A stretch of DNA of 64,000 nt from JAUQQI01 sp042408785 (lineage in GTDB: Bacteria; Chloroflexota; Dehalococcoidia; JAUQQI01). The DNA lies in NCBI GenBank assembly GCA_042408785.1, contig JBHOQU010000039.1:1-64000 (forward strand), given 5' to 3'. Both the position numbers and the translations under genes were made by a program. Below, one piece after another: positions 49,732-58,548 of the stretch. The notes beneath the pieces were generated by a model. That model had not been told where the DNA came from, ran no database searches, and worked only from the letters and a program-made list of their open reading frames with translations. Each line of letters starts with the position of its first letter. Positions within the stretch are counted from its first letter, which is position 1.

Positions 49732-50347
49732 CGCTTTTGCCTCCGTTAGAGGTTGGGATGTGAAGGCGCGAAGACCTTACCCGACCGGTGCGCCCCCGCC
49801 TGGCCAGCTCGGACCGAAACCTGGCCAGGGTTGCCTCGGCCCACTTTAAGAAGTCGGCCTGGGCGCTGCGGGTAAGGTTCACCCGGTTGATGGCGTGGTT
49901 GGCCAGGGCCCGGACGGCGTACCCGGCCGCCCCGAGGAGCAGAAGCTCCTCCTGGTCGGGGCTTAACGTCGAGCCGGTGTCGGTCAGGGTGTGCCGGCCG
50001 AGCCAGCAAACCCGGACCTGCGCCCCGGCCGCCGGGGGCGAATCCACCAGCAGGGTGAGGGTGCTGGCCCGGCGGGCCCAGCCGACGTAAGCCGGCGGAA
50101 ACAGCCCGGCCGGGTACTCCACCGCCTCAACGACCAGAAGCCCGGCCAGGCCCGAAAGGTCGACCTCCCGGGTGCCGCCCGGCATGATGAGGTCGGTCTG
50201 CTGCTCCCGGGGCATCCCCACGCTCAGGTCGGAGAGGGCCCGGTCCAGGTGGCGGTCAAGCTCGGCATCGGACCAGCGCTGGGCGGCCGGGTCCTCGTCC
50301 TTAAGCTCCCGCCGCAGCCGGGCCCGCAGTTCGGTTCGGGTGCTCAT
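49724..50347 (-). CDS. Phage head-tail adaptor protein
   Basis: 207 aa. The N-terminal helices (RARLRRELKDEDPAAQRWSDAELDRHLDRALSDLS) are the usual start of gp6/gp4-like adaptors that bind below the portal. A beta-rich insert (about 60-115) and a C-terminal helix bundle (SPDQEELLLLGAAGYAVRALANHAINRV) follow. It sits just after capsid genes, the normal position. Confidence 0.7.
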   Translation of the reverse strand: MSTRTELRARLRRELKDEDPAAQRWSDAELDRHLDRALSDLSVGMPREQQTDLIMPGGTREVDLSGLAGLLVVEAVEYPAGLFPPAYVGWARRASTLTLLVDSPPAAGAQVRVCWLGRHTLTDTGSTLSPDQEELLLLGAAGYAVRALANHAINRVNLTRSAQADFLKWAEATLARFRSELARRGRTGRVRSSRLHIPTSNGGKSDA

Positions 50348-50362
50348 CGCCGGCTCCGAATA

Positions 50363-50587
50363 CTACTCCGGTCCGGGCAGGGATAGGCCCAGGTCGATGA
50401 GCCGGTGCCGCCGGTCGACCTGCTGAAACTCCCGGAAGAGGCTTTCGGCCGGGCCGGCCTCGCACCAGGCCCGGTAGCGGATGGCCCCGGCCTCGGGGGA
50501 GGTTTTTAAAACCTCGATGAGCCGGCGGTAGACCCGCTCGAGGACCTCCGGCCGGTGGGCGTGGACGATGATAACGCCTTTAAACAT
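50363..50587 (-). CDS. Small phage-module protein, 74 aa
   Basis: ATG 50587 (FKGVIIVHAHRPEVLERVYRRLIEVLKTS) to 50363. It appears as a compact alpha/beta fold, strand-helix-helix-helix. It lies 13 nt after the capsid gene and 15 nt before the adaptor, so it is in the operon. No family is recognised; head decoration or completion are possible. Confidence 0.55.
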   Translation of the reverse strand: MFKGVIIVHAHRPEVLERVYRRLIEVLKTSPEAGAIRYRAWCEAGPAESLFREFQQVDRRHRLIDLGLSLPGPE

Positions 50588-50600
50588 CGGACCCTTCCCC

Positions 50601-51488
50601 CTACGGCCGGACGCCGTACAGCCTGGCGACCTTCAGGGTGGAGAAGAGGGCCAGGCCGCAGTACCACTTGACCCGGTTCCGGGTGGCATCCCGGGCCTCC
50701 AGGGAGCCGACCCGCTCCACCTGAATCCAGCCGTTGGTCAGGCCCACCAGGCCGTCCTCGCCGAAGGCGACGGCGTAAATCGACGAGCAGTCGGTCGAGG
50801 TGCCCACCGTCTCGTTGTCGGGCACGAAGTCCGAAACGGCAATGGGGATGCCGTTGTAAAGCTCGACCCAGCGGCCGAACTCGTTAACGACCCCCTCGAT
50901 CTGGGAGCTGGCCGCCCGACGCAGTTCGTTGAGCTTCCGGCGCGACCGTCGGGACATGATGATAAGGTCGGGCTTCCCGGGCCGGATAAGGTCCAGCATC
51001 TCGTCAAGCTTGGCCAGGGTGAGGGTTGCGCCGTTGGTGCCCATCGTGACGGCCTGAGACCCGGTGCCGATGATGGTGCGCAGGCCGTCAAAGGCGTTCG
51101 GGTCGACGGTTGAGTCGCCGGTGATGGCGGTCTCCTCAAACTTGTGGGCGACGGCCTTGACCTTAAGCTCCAGAACGACCGCCTCGATATCCTGGATGTT
51201 GGAGCGGGTCTGCCGCAGGTAGTTGTCCACGTCGGCGTCGCCGCCCAGAATCTTAAGGGAGGTGGTCACCTGGGTGAAGGTTGGGGTATCCTCGGCCCAG
51301 GCGGCGCCGACGGCGTAGAAGGCGGCCGTTCCGGGGCCGGCCTCCCGGTTGTAGGTTAAGGCGTTGCCCGAGACCTCGATAAAGGGCATCCGCTCGAGCA
51401 GGGGCGAGGCCTTCACCACCGTCTCGAAGACGCCCTTAACCAGCAGGTCGTTGGAGAGCTTGGCAGCTTCGGCAAGGGTAAGGGCCAT
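50601..51488 (-). CDS. Phage major capsid protein (HK97-fold-like)
   Basis: 295 aa. N-terminal ALTLAEAAKLSNDLLVKGVFETVVKASPLLERMPFIEVSGNALTYNRE is a common start of this capsid group; central TRSNIQDIEAVVLELKVKAVAHKFEETAITGD (spine helix and GDST loop), NAFDGLRTII, LIIMSRRSRRKLNELRRA and the C-terminal VKWYCGLALFSTLKVARLYGV support it. The lack of a long N-terminal scaffold arm fits the separate scaffold gene just upstream. Confidence 0.82.
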   Translation of the reverse strand: MALTLAEAAKLSNDLLVKGVFETVVKASPLLERMPFIEVSGNALTYNREAGPGTAAFYAVGAAWAEDTPTFTQVTTSLKILGGDADVDNYLRQTRSNIQDIEAVVLELKVKAVAHKFEETAITGDSTVDPNAFDGLRTIIGTGSQAVTMGTNGATLTLAKLDEMLDLIRPGKPDLIIMSRRSRRKLNELRRAASSQIEGVVNEFGRWVELYNGIPIAVSDFVPDNETVGTSTDCSSIYAVAFGEDGLVGLTNGWIQVERVGSLEARDATRNRVKWYCGLALFSTLKVARLYGVRP

Positions 51489-51502
51489 TTATATCCTCCT
51501 TC

Positions 51503-51862
51503 TCAGAGTTGGCGGCCTTGAAGGCCGAGCCGGATCTTTTCGACGGCCGGCAGCGCGTCGAGGTCGGGCTGGACCCGGCCCGGCGGGACCGGCGGAACCT
51601 GCCGGACGGCCTCCCGGCGGGCCTCTTCGGCCGCCTGCTTTCGGACCCGCTCCACCAGGGTTCGGGCCTGCTCAAAGGCCCGGTCCAGGTCCTCGACCGA
51701 GTCGCCGCTTATGAGCTCGGCGGCCTCCGGAAGCAGACCCTGCAGGCGAACCCGGTAGGCCTCGACGGCCGCCCGGTACTGCCGGTCCAGGGCCTCGAGC
51801 CGGGCGGCCAGTTCGGCGTCCGGCCCGGTGGCTTCGGGTATCGGCTTTTGGCCTTCGTTCAC
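51503..51862 (-). CDS. Capsid scaffold-like protein
   Basis: 119 aa, almost entirely helical and charged: DAELAARLEALDRQYRAAVEAYRVRLQGLLPEAAELI, and FEQARTLVERVRKQAAEEARREAVRQV, then a Pro-rich linker and short C-terminal helix. Such a coiled-coil protein directly before the capsid gene is typical of scaffolding proteins. GTG 51862 follows AAAGGAGGTG by 8 nt; the frame extends to 51910 but lacks another RBS. Confidence 0.7.
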   Translation of the reverse strand: MNEGQKPIPEATGPDAELAARLEALDRQYRAAVEAYRVRLQGLLPEAAELISGDSVEDLDRAFEQARTLVERVRKQAAEEARREAVRQVPPVPPGRVQPDLDALPAVEKIRLGLQGRQL

Positions 51863-51895
51863 CGGTAAAGCACCTCCTTTAGTGGTCTCACCCGA

Positions 51896-51936
51896 TAGTG
51901 TTCGCCCCAACCCTTAAAAACTGCACAAATGTTCTA
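51896..51936 (-). promoter_or_regulatory. Leader B of the capsid module: inverted copy of leader A
   Basis: Minus-strand copy of the 41-bp leader (37/41 identical to 1927-1967), with GAACATTTGTGC at 51934-51923 unchanged. A TTTACT / TTTTAA pair flanks the operator at promoter-like spacing. The only gene start downstream with an RBS is the scaffold GTG at 51862. Confidence 0.65.
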
Positions 51937-52013
51937 GTAAAATCTGGCGAGGGCTCCGGTCCCGGGCCGAAGGCCAATGCCAGGGTGCTTATTTAAAAAT
52001 ATGGTTTCGGTTC

Positions 52014-52042
52014 TTGACAAAACACGGGGCACTAATTATAAT
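52014..52042 (+). promoter_or_regulatory. Consensus promoter of the formate dehydrogenase operon
   Basis: TTGACA (52014-52019), a 17-bp spacer and TATAAT (52037-52042): a perfect sigma-70-type match, 57 nt before ATG 52100. Divergent from leader B with 77 nt between the elements. Confidence 0.88.
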
Positions 52043-52099
52043 AAGCCAGCATCAGGTGGCAGACTCAGCGAAAATCATATTCTCTCACGGGGGGGTTCC

Positions 52100-55000
52100 A
52101 TGGCGGTTACAATTTCCAGGCGGAATTTCCTCAAGCTGGGGGTGGCCGGGGCGGCGGCAACGGCCTTCGGCTTCGACCTTAAGCCCGTTGTCGCCCGCAC
52201 CCGCGGCCTTAAGATCGACCGGACCACCGAGACCCGCAGCATCTGCCCCTACTGTTCCGTAAGCTGTGGGGTTATCATTCACACCCTCGGGGACCGGGCC
52301 GGCAACGTAACGGGCACCACCGTGGTCCACGTCGAGGGCGACCCCGACAGCCCCATCAACCGGGGGACCCTCTGCCCCAAGGGGGCAACCTTAAAGCACA
52401 ACATCGTAAACGAGCTCAGGCTTACCAAGGTCCTTTACCGGGCCCCGGGTAGCGACCGCTGGGAGGAAAAGTCCTGGGACTGGGCCATCGACCGGATCGC
52501 CCGGCTGATTAAAGAGACCCGGGACGCCAAGCTCATCGAGCGGGACCATCGGGGCCGGGTCGTCAACGCCCTTACGGCCATTGCCGTTATCGGCGGCTGC
52601 ACCGACTCCAACGAGAACAACTACCTTATCCAGAAGGCCTTCCGGGCAGGCTTAAGCATCATCCCCGTCGAACAGCAGGCCCGGATATGACACGGCCCCA
52701 CGGTGGCCAGTTTGGCCGCCACGTTCGGTCGGGGCGCCATGACCAACGGCTGGACCGACATCGCCAATGCCGACGTCATCCTGGCGATGGGCGGAAACCC
52801 GGCCGAGAACCACCCCTGCGGCTTCAAGTTCGTGATGGAGGCCAAGCGGAAGCGGAACGCCAAGCTGGTGGCGGTGGACATCCGCTTCCAGCGCACGGCG
52901 GCCGTTGCCGACCACTTCGTTCAGATCCGGGCCGGAACGGACATCGCCTTCCTGGGCGGCCTCATCAACTACGCCCTCACCAACAACCGCTACCACGAGG
53001 AGTACCTCCGGCTCCACACTAACGCCCCCTTCATCGTCCGGGAAGACTTCAAGTTTGACGAGGAGAACGGCGTTTTCTCCGGCTGGGACGAGGCCAGGGG
53101 CCAGTACGACCCCACCAGCTGGGACTACGAGTACGACGAGAACGGCTACGCCAGGGTCGACCTGACGATGCAGCACCCGCGGTCGGTCTTCCAGCTCCTT
53201 AAGAAGTTCTACTCCCGCTACACCCCGGAGCGGGTGGCCCAGATCTGCGGCTGCAGCGTCGACGACTTCCTCAAGGCGGCCGATATCATCACCTCCACCT
53301 ACGCTCCCGACAGGGCCGGAACCATCATGTACGCCCTGGGCTGGACCCACCACAGCTTCTCGGTCCAGCTTATCAAGGCGGCGGCCACCCTCCAGCTCAT
53401 CCTCGGCAACGTGGGGCGGCCGGGCGGGGGCGTAAACGCCCTGCGGGGCCACGCCAACATCCAGGGCGGGACCGACATGGGCATGGGCTACCACAACACC
53501 CCGGGCTACATCCCCATCCCCAAGGCCCCCCACCAGAGCCTCCAGCAGTTCCTGGAGGCCGTGACCCCCAAGGCCCTGCGGCCCAACTCCGTCAACTACT
53601 GGCAGAACATGCCCAAGTTCGTCGTAAGCCAGCTTAAGGCCTTCTACGGCGACGCCGCCACCAAGGAGAACGAGTTCGCCTACCACCTCCACCCCAAACT
53701 CCCCGAGGACCCGGCCACCGGCCGCCTGGAGAACTGGAGCTGGGCCTTCATCTTCGACCACATGGCCCAGGGCCGGGTGGACGGCCTCATCAGCTTCGGG
53801 ATGAACCCGGTTAACAACGGCCCCCACACCCGCAAGGTCATCTACGCCCTCTCCCAGCTCAAGTGGCTGGTGGTGGCCGAGAACTTCATGACCGAAACCG
53901 CCTACTTCTGGCGGCCCGACATCCTGGCCACCATCGGCAAGAAGCCTGAGGATGTCAAGACCGAGGTCTTCGTTCTGCCGGCGGCCAACTTCGCCGAAAA
54001 GTCCGGCTCCTTCACCAACTCGGCCCGCTGGGCCCAGTGGAAGTGGAAGGCCATCGACCCGCCGGGCGAGGCCAAGGCCGACCAGGAGATCGTGGGCCGC
54101 ATCTTTATGAAGGTCCGGGAGCTCTACCAGAAAGAGGGGGGCCGCTTCCCCGACCCCGTCCTCAAGCTGGACTGGCCCTACACTAACCCCTACGCGCCCT
54201 CCGAAGAGGAGATTGCCCGGGAGATCAACGGCAAAGACCTCACCACCGGCAAACAGCTCCCCCTCTTCACCGCCCTTCGGGACGACGGCACCACCTCCTG
54301 CGGCAACTGGCTCTACTGCGGCTCCTGGACCGAAGAGGGCAACCTGATGGCCCGGCGGAACCTGGACGACCCCACCGGCCTGGGCTTCTTCCACAACTGG
54401 GCCTTCAACTGGCCGGCCAACCGCCGGATCCTGTACAACCGGGCCTCGGCCGACGCCCAGGGCCGGCCCTGGGACCCCTCCCGGCCCGGGATCGTCTGGG
54501 ACGGCAAGCGCTGGGTCGGGGATGTGCCCGACTACCCGGCCACGGCCCCGCCGGAGCAGGGCTGGGGCGCCTTCATCATGATTCCCGAGGGCGTTGCCCG
54601 CCTCTTCGCCCCGAAGGGCGCATTTGTGGACGGCCCCTTCGCCGAGTTCTACGAGCCCCTGGAGTCGCCGGTGCCCAACCTGCTGCACCCGAAGCGGAGC
54701 CAGAACCCGGTGGCGGTCGTCTTTAAGACCACCGAGTGGGACCGGCTGGGCCGGGCCGAGGAGTTCCCCATTGTGGCCACCACTTACCGCCTCACCGAGA
54801 TGTTCCACTACTGGACCAAGAACAACCCGTACCTGGTCCAGCTCCAGCCGGAGTTCTTTATCGAGATGCCTTCGGAGCTGGCGGCCGAAAAGGGCATCAA
54901 AAACGGCGACATGGTGCGGGTCATCTCGGCCCGGGGCGAGGTTAAGGGCCGGGCCCTTATCACCAACCGGATCCGGCCCATGCGGGTGGGTGACCGGACG

Positions 55001-55153
55001 GTTTACCCCATCGGCATGCCCATCCATTGGGGCTTCATCGGCCTCGGCCGACAGGAGGGCGGGGCGGCCAACATCCTGACGCCGACGGTGCTGGACCCCA
55101 ACTCCTTCTGCCCCGAGTACAAGGGCTTCCTGGTCAGGGTCGAAAAGGCGTAA
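52100..55153 (+). CDS. fdnG: Formate dehydrogenase-N alpha subunit, selenoprotein
   Basis: 1017 aa when TGA 52688-52690 is read as selenocysteine (Sec197). Oxidises formate at a Mo- or W-bis-MGD site outside the membrane. A Tat signal (ISRRNFLKLGVAGAAAT) is followed by the 4Fe-4S motif CPYCSVSCG...GTLCPKG. Sec lies in EQQARI-U-HGPTVASLAATFGRGAMTNGW, the exact family context, and the frame continues to the C-terminal MGD-binding domain (SARGEVKGRALITNRIRPM). The sequence after TGA can fold as a SECIS hairpin. First gene of fdnGHI-fdhE-fdhD. Confidence 0.95.
52688..52735 (+). promoter_or_regulatory. Sec codon and bacterial SECIS hairpin
   Basis: After TGA, GGTGGCC (52704-52710) pairs with GGCCGCC (52716-52722) around a short AGTTT loop containing GU, with a lower imperfect CGGCCCC/TCGGTCGGGG stem. 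The spacing and loop resemble fdhF/fdnG SECIS elements bound by SelB. Confidence 0.7.
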
Positions 55154-55166
55154 GGGGGAGACTGCC

Positions 55167-56078
55167 ATGGCGTTCGAACCTACGGCGATAAAGGCGGTTT
55201 CGGCGTCGGTCACCCCGGCGCCGGGCATTAAAAACGTCCCGGAGGTAATCAAACTCATCGACGTCTCGTCCTGCATCGGGTGCAAGGCCTGCGAGGTGGC
55301 CTGCCAGGAGTGGAACGACCTGCCGGCCAACGTCAACCGCCCCTTCTTCGGCTCCTACCAGACCCTGCCCGACCTTGACTGGAACTTCTGGCAGCTCATC
55401 AAGTTCAACGAGGTCCAGCGGGACGGCCGGTTCATCTGGACCCTGACCAAGTACCAGTGCATGCACTGCGGCGACCCGGGGTGCCTGCGGGCCTGCCCGG
55501 CCCCCGGGGCCATCGTCCAGTATGCCAACGGCATCGTCGACTTCGTCCAGGAGAACTGCATCGGCTGCGGCTTCTGCATAACCGGCTGCCCCTTCGACGT
55601 GCCCAGGCTCAGCCCGTCCACCGGCAAGGTCTACAAGTGTACCCTCTGCTCCGACCGGGTAAGCGCCGGGCTTGAGCCGGCCTGCGTCAAGGCCTGCCCG
55701 ACCAAGTGCCTGAGCTTCGGCACCAAGGACCAGATGCTGGCCCAGGCCAGCTACCGGGTGGAACAGCTTCGGGCCATCGGCTACGACAAGGCCGCGGTTT
55801 ACAACCCGCCGGGGGTGGGCGGGACCCACGCCGTCTACGTCCTGCCCTACGGGGATTCGCCCGAGATTTACGGCCTGCCCCGGAACCCGACCGTCTCCTT
55901 TGTGGACGTCTGGAAGGGCGGCCTCAGGTGGCTCGGCAACCTGGTAATCTTCGGGGGCATCCTCGGGGCCATCTTGCACTACCTGCGGTTTGGGCCCCGC
56001 CGGGTGCCCGCCGAAGAGGCGGCCCCGGCCGCCCCAGGCCCGCGGCCGACCGAGCCCGTTCCGGGCGACAACGGCTAA
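55167..56078 (+). CDS. fdnH: Formate dehydrogenase-N beta subunit (iron-sulfur)
   Basis: 303 aa. Four 4Fe-4S clusters: CIGCKACEVACQEW, CMHCGDPGCLRACP, CIGCGFCITGCPFDVP and CTLCSDRVSAGLEPACVKACPTKC. A C-terminal TM helix (RWLGNLVIFGGILGAILHYL) anchors it to the membrane next to FdnI. It carries electrons from FdnG to cytochrome b. ATG 55167 is preceded by AAGGGGGAG. Confidence 0.94.
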   Translation: MAFEPTAIKAVSASVTPAPGIKNVPEVIKLIDVSSCIGCKACEVACQEWNDLPANVNRPFFGSYQTLPDLDWNFWQLIKFNEVQRDGRFIWTLTKYQCMHCGDPGCLRACPAPGAIVQYANGIVDFVQENCIGCGFCITGCPFDVPRLSPSTGKVYKCTLCSDRVSAGLEPACVKACPTKCLSFGTKDQMLAQASYRVEQLRAIGYDKAAVYNPPGVGGTHAVYVLPYGDSPEIYGLPRNPTVSFVDVWKGGLRWLGNLVIFGGILGAILHYLRFGPRRVPAEEAAPAAPGPRPTEPVPGDNG

Positions 56079-56102
56079 AACCTTCGAGCGGGAGGTCCGA
56101 CA

Positions 56103-56762
56103 ATGGCTTTCCAGGAGCGCCGGCGGGTACTGGTGAGGCGCTACAGCCTTTTTGAGCGGATTGTCCACTGGGTCGTGGCCGTAACCTTCGTTTACCTAAT
56201 GCTCAGCGGCCTTGCCCTATTCTGGCCGCCCTTCTTCTGGCTGACCCAGGTCCTCGGCGGCCCAACCCTCGTCCGGGTCGTCCATCCCATCGTCGGCATC
56301 GCCTTCATCGTGGCCCTGCTGGTGATGCTGGCCATGTGGGCAAAGGATATGGTTTTGGACCGGCTCGACATCGAGTGGCTAAAGGCCGCCCCGAAATATG
56401 CCACCGGTCAGGAGGAGGGGGTCCCCGAGTCGGGCCGCTTTAACGCCGGCCAGAAGCTCCTCTTCTACCTGCAGGTTGTGGCCGGGATTTTGCTCTTGCT
56501 TTCCGGCATTGTCCTCTGGTTCCCCATGCAGTTTCCGGCCGGCCTCCGGCAGGCGAGCTTCATCGTCCACGACCTGTTCGCCATCGCCGCCATCGGGGCC
56601 CTCATTCTCCACATTTACATGGGCCTCTTCTACATCCGGGGCAGCCTCCAGGGCATGGTCGAAGGGGTGGTTTCCCGGGCCTGGGCCCGGGCCCACCACG
56701 GCCGCTGGTACCGGCAGGTGGAGGGCACTTCGGCGGTGATTACCGAAGAGGCCCATGATTAA
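56103..56762 (+). CDS. fdnI: Formate dehydrogenase-N gamma subunit (cytochrome b556)
   Basis: 219 aa with four TM helices. Haem-ligand His candidates are in ERIVHWVVAVTFVYLMLSG, VVHPIVGIAFIV, IVHDLFAIAAI and LHIYMGLFYIRGSLQGMVEG. It passes electrons to menaquinone. It ends 8 nt inside the fdhE start, so coupled. Confidence 0.92.
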   Translation: MAFQERRRVLVRRYSLFERIVHWVVAVTFVYLMLSGLALFWPPFFWLTQVLGGPTLVRVVHPIVGIAFIVALLVMLAMWAKDMVLDRLDIEWLKAAPKYATGQEEGVPESGRFNAGQKLLFYLQVVAGILLLLSGIVLWFPMQFPAGLRQASFIVHDLFAIAAIGALILHIYMGLFYIRGSLQGMVEGVVSRAWARAHHGRWYRQVEGTSAVITEEAHD

Positions 56763-57645
56763 CCGGACCGCCCGGACGCCGGCCTTCACCTTCGAACGCC
56801 GGGTCGAGCGGGCCATCGAGCTGGCCGAAAGGCTCGACTACGCCCGCGAGGTGCTCGGCTTTTACCGGGAGGTGGCCGGGTTTCAGCTCCGCCTCTACGA
56901 TGGCCTCAAGGCCAGGCTGGAGCCCGCCGACATTCCCTGGGGGGAAGGCCGGCCCATCCACCCCGGGCTGCTGGGCCGGCACCTGCCGGTTCTCCTGCCC
57001 GAGTTCCCCGGGCTGCTGGTTTTGGTCCGGCGGGTTGGACCCGAGCTGTTAACCCGGGCGGCCGACGAGCTCCTGACGGAGTTCAGCCCCGACGACTGGA
57101 CGGTCCTCCTTGAGGAGTACTGGCAGGCGGCCACCGACCCGGGCCGGGATGAACAGGCCGAGCCGGACGTGACCGGCTTTTTCCCCAAGGCCTTCCTGCA
57201 GCCCTACGCCGAATTTCTCGCGGCCCACTGCCCCTGGCTGCCCCCGGACGACGAGGCCGAGTGGCGGGTGGCGGCCGGACGGGCCAGGTGTCCGGTCTGC
57301 GGGGCCCGGCCGCAGGTCTCGGTCCTCCGGCCCGAATCCCACGGGGCCCGCCGGTTCCTGCTCTGCTCCCTTTGCGGCTTCGAATGGCGGTACAAGCGGC
57401 TCTGCTGTCCCGCCTGCGGCGAGGAGGAGTTTAAAAAGCTAGCCTACCATAAGCCGCCCGACTTCGAGCTGCCCCACGTCCGGGTGGAGGTCTGCGAAAC
57501 CTGCAAAGGGTATATTAAAGGTGTGGACCTGACCGAATACGGCCTCGCCGTGCCCATTGTCGATGAGCTGGCGGCTTTGGCCCTGGATGTCTGGGCGGTG
57601 GAGCAGGGCTACCGCAAGGTCGAGTTAAACCTGGCCGGAATTTGA
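56755..57645 (+). CDS. fdhE: FdhE, formate dehydrogenase accessory protein
   Basis: 296 aa, normal. Needed for maturation of respiratory formate dehydrogenases; rubredoxin-like zinc/iron sites. Four CxxC motifs in the C-terminal half: CPVCGARP, CSLCGFEWR, CPACGEEE and CETCKGYIKGVD. N-terminal helical domain about 1-150. ATG 56755 overlaps fdnI. Confidence 0.93.
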   Translation: MINRTARTPAFTFERRVERAIELAERLDYAREVLGFYREVAGFQLRLYDGLKARLEPADIPWGEGRPIHPGLLGRHLPVLLPEFPGLLVLVRRVGPELLTRAADELLTEFSPDDWTVLLEEYWQAATDPGRDEQAEPDVTGFFPKAFLQPYAEFLAAHCPWLPPDDEAEWRVAAGRARCPVCGARPQVSVLRPESHGARRFLLCSLCGFEWRYKRLCCPACGEEEFKKLAYHKPPDFELPHVRVEVCETCKGYIKGVDLTEYGLAVPIVDELAALALDVWAVEQGYRKVELNLAGI

Positions 57646-57658
57646 GGAGGTTTTGGGG

Positions 57659-58537
57659 ATGTCGGCGGCTGGGCGGCCCGGCCGCACCGTCTCGGCCCGA
57701 ATAATCTGCGCCCGCAACGGCTCGGCCTACAGCCGGGTCGACGAGCTGGCCACCGAAGAGCCCCTGGAAGTCCGGGTCGCCTGCTTCCAGGACGGGGTGG
57801 AGGTCCGCCGGAGCATCGCCGTCACCATGCGGACCCCCGGCAACGACTTTGAGCTGGCGGCAGGCTTTCTCTACAGCGAGGGGGTAATCACCGGGCCTGA
57901 ATCGATAGACCGCATCGCCTACTGCACCGATATCGAAGGCCCCCAGATGTACAACGTCGTAACCGTCCACCTGCGGCCGGGGGTTCCGTTCGACCCCGAG
58001 CGGCTCAGCCGCAACGTTTACACCACCTCAAGCTGCGGCGTCTGCGGCAAGGCCTCCCTGGAGCTGGTCCGAACCGTCTGCCCCGGCCGGCCGGTGGGCA
58101 ACCTTAAGCTCCGGCCGGAGCTGATCCTCAGCCTGCCAGGGGCCCTGGCCAGGGCCCAATCGGTCTTTGCCCGGACGGGCGGACTGCACGCCTCGGCCCT
58201 CTTCGACGCCGCCGGGAACCTCCTGCTGGCCCGGGAGGATGTGGGCCGCCACAACGCCATGGACAAGCTTATCGGGTCCCTGCTGCTGGCCGGGAAACTT
58301 CCGGCCGCAAACACCATTGTCCTGGTGAGCGGCCGGGCCAGCTTCGAGCTGGTCCAGAAGGCCGTCATGGCCGGGATTCCGGTCCTGGCGGCGGTTGGGG
58401 CGCCCAGCAGCCTGGCCGTCGAGCTGGCCCGGGAGTTCGGCCTGACCCTGATCGGCTTTCTGCGGGGCGACCGGTTTAACGTCTACGCCGGGGCCGAGCG
58501 GGTCCAGGGGCTGGGCGCGTTGGCCGGGACCCGGTAA
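57659..58537 (+). CDS. fdhD: FdhD, sulfurtransferase for formate dehydrogenase
   Basis: 292 aa. Transfers sulfur from IscS to the bis-MGD cofactor before insertion in FdnG. Conserved Cys in TTSSCGVCGKASLE, GGLHASALFDAAGNLLLAREDVGRHNAMDKLIG and ILVSGRASFELVQKAVMAGIPVLAAVGAPSSLAVELA are typical. ATG 57659 has GAGGAGG 8 nt upstream; the TTG at 57653 lies too close to it. Last gene of the formate operon. Confidence 0.94.
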   Translation: MSAAGRPGRTVSARIICARNGSAYSRVDELATEEPLEVRVACFQDGVEVRRSIAVTMRTPGNDFELAAGFLYSEGVITGPESIDRIAYCTDIEGPQMYNVVTVHLRPGVPFDPERLSRNVYTTSSCGVCGKASLELVRTVCPGRPVGNLKLRPELILSLPGALARAQSVFARTGGLHASALFDAAGNLLLAREDVGRHNAMDKLIGSLLLAGKLPAANTIVLVSGRASFELVQKAVMAGIPVLAAVGAPSSLAVELAREFGLTLIGFLRGDRFNVYAGAERVQGLGALAGTR

Positions 58538-58548
58538 AATAAATCGTT

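Noticed and set aside
1927..51936. The inverted 41-bp leaders as terminal inverted repeats of a 50-kb transposon or integrative element
   Set aside because: No transposase or integrase lies inside or next to them, the interior is housekeeping (pyr, trp, tRNA), and no target duplication is evident. Their position just before each phage operon fits regulation better.
52688..52690. Premature stop making fdnG a pseudogene
   Set aside because: The TGA is in the known Sec position (R-[IV]-U-HGPTVASL context) with a SECIS-like hairpin.
52652..55336. 894-aa minus-strand open frame
   Set aside because: Antisense shadow of fdnG; high GC keeps the frame open. Sequence is Gly/Val/His-rich with no family features.
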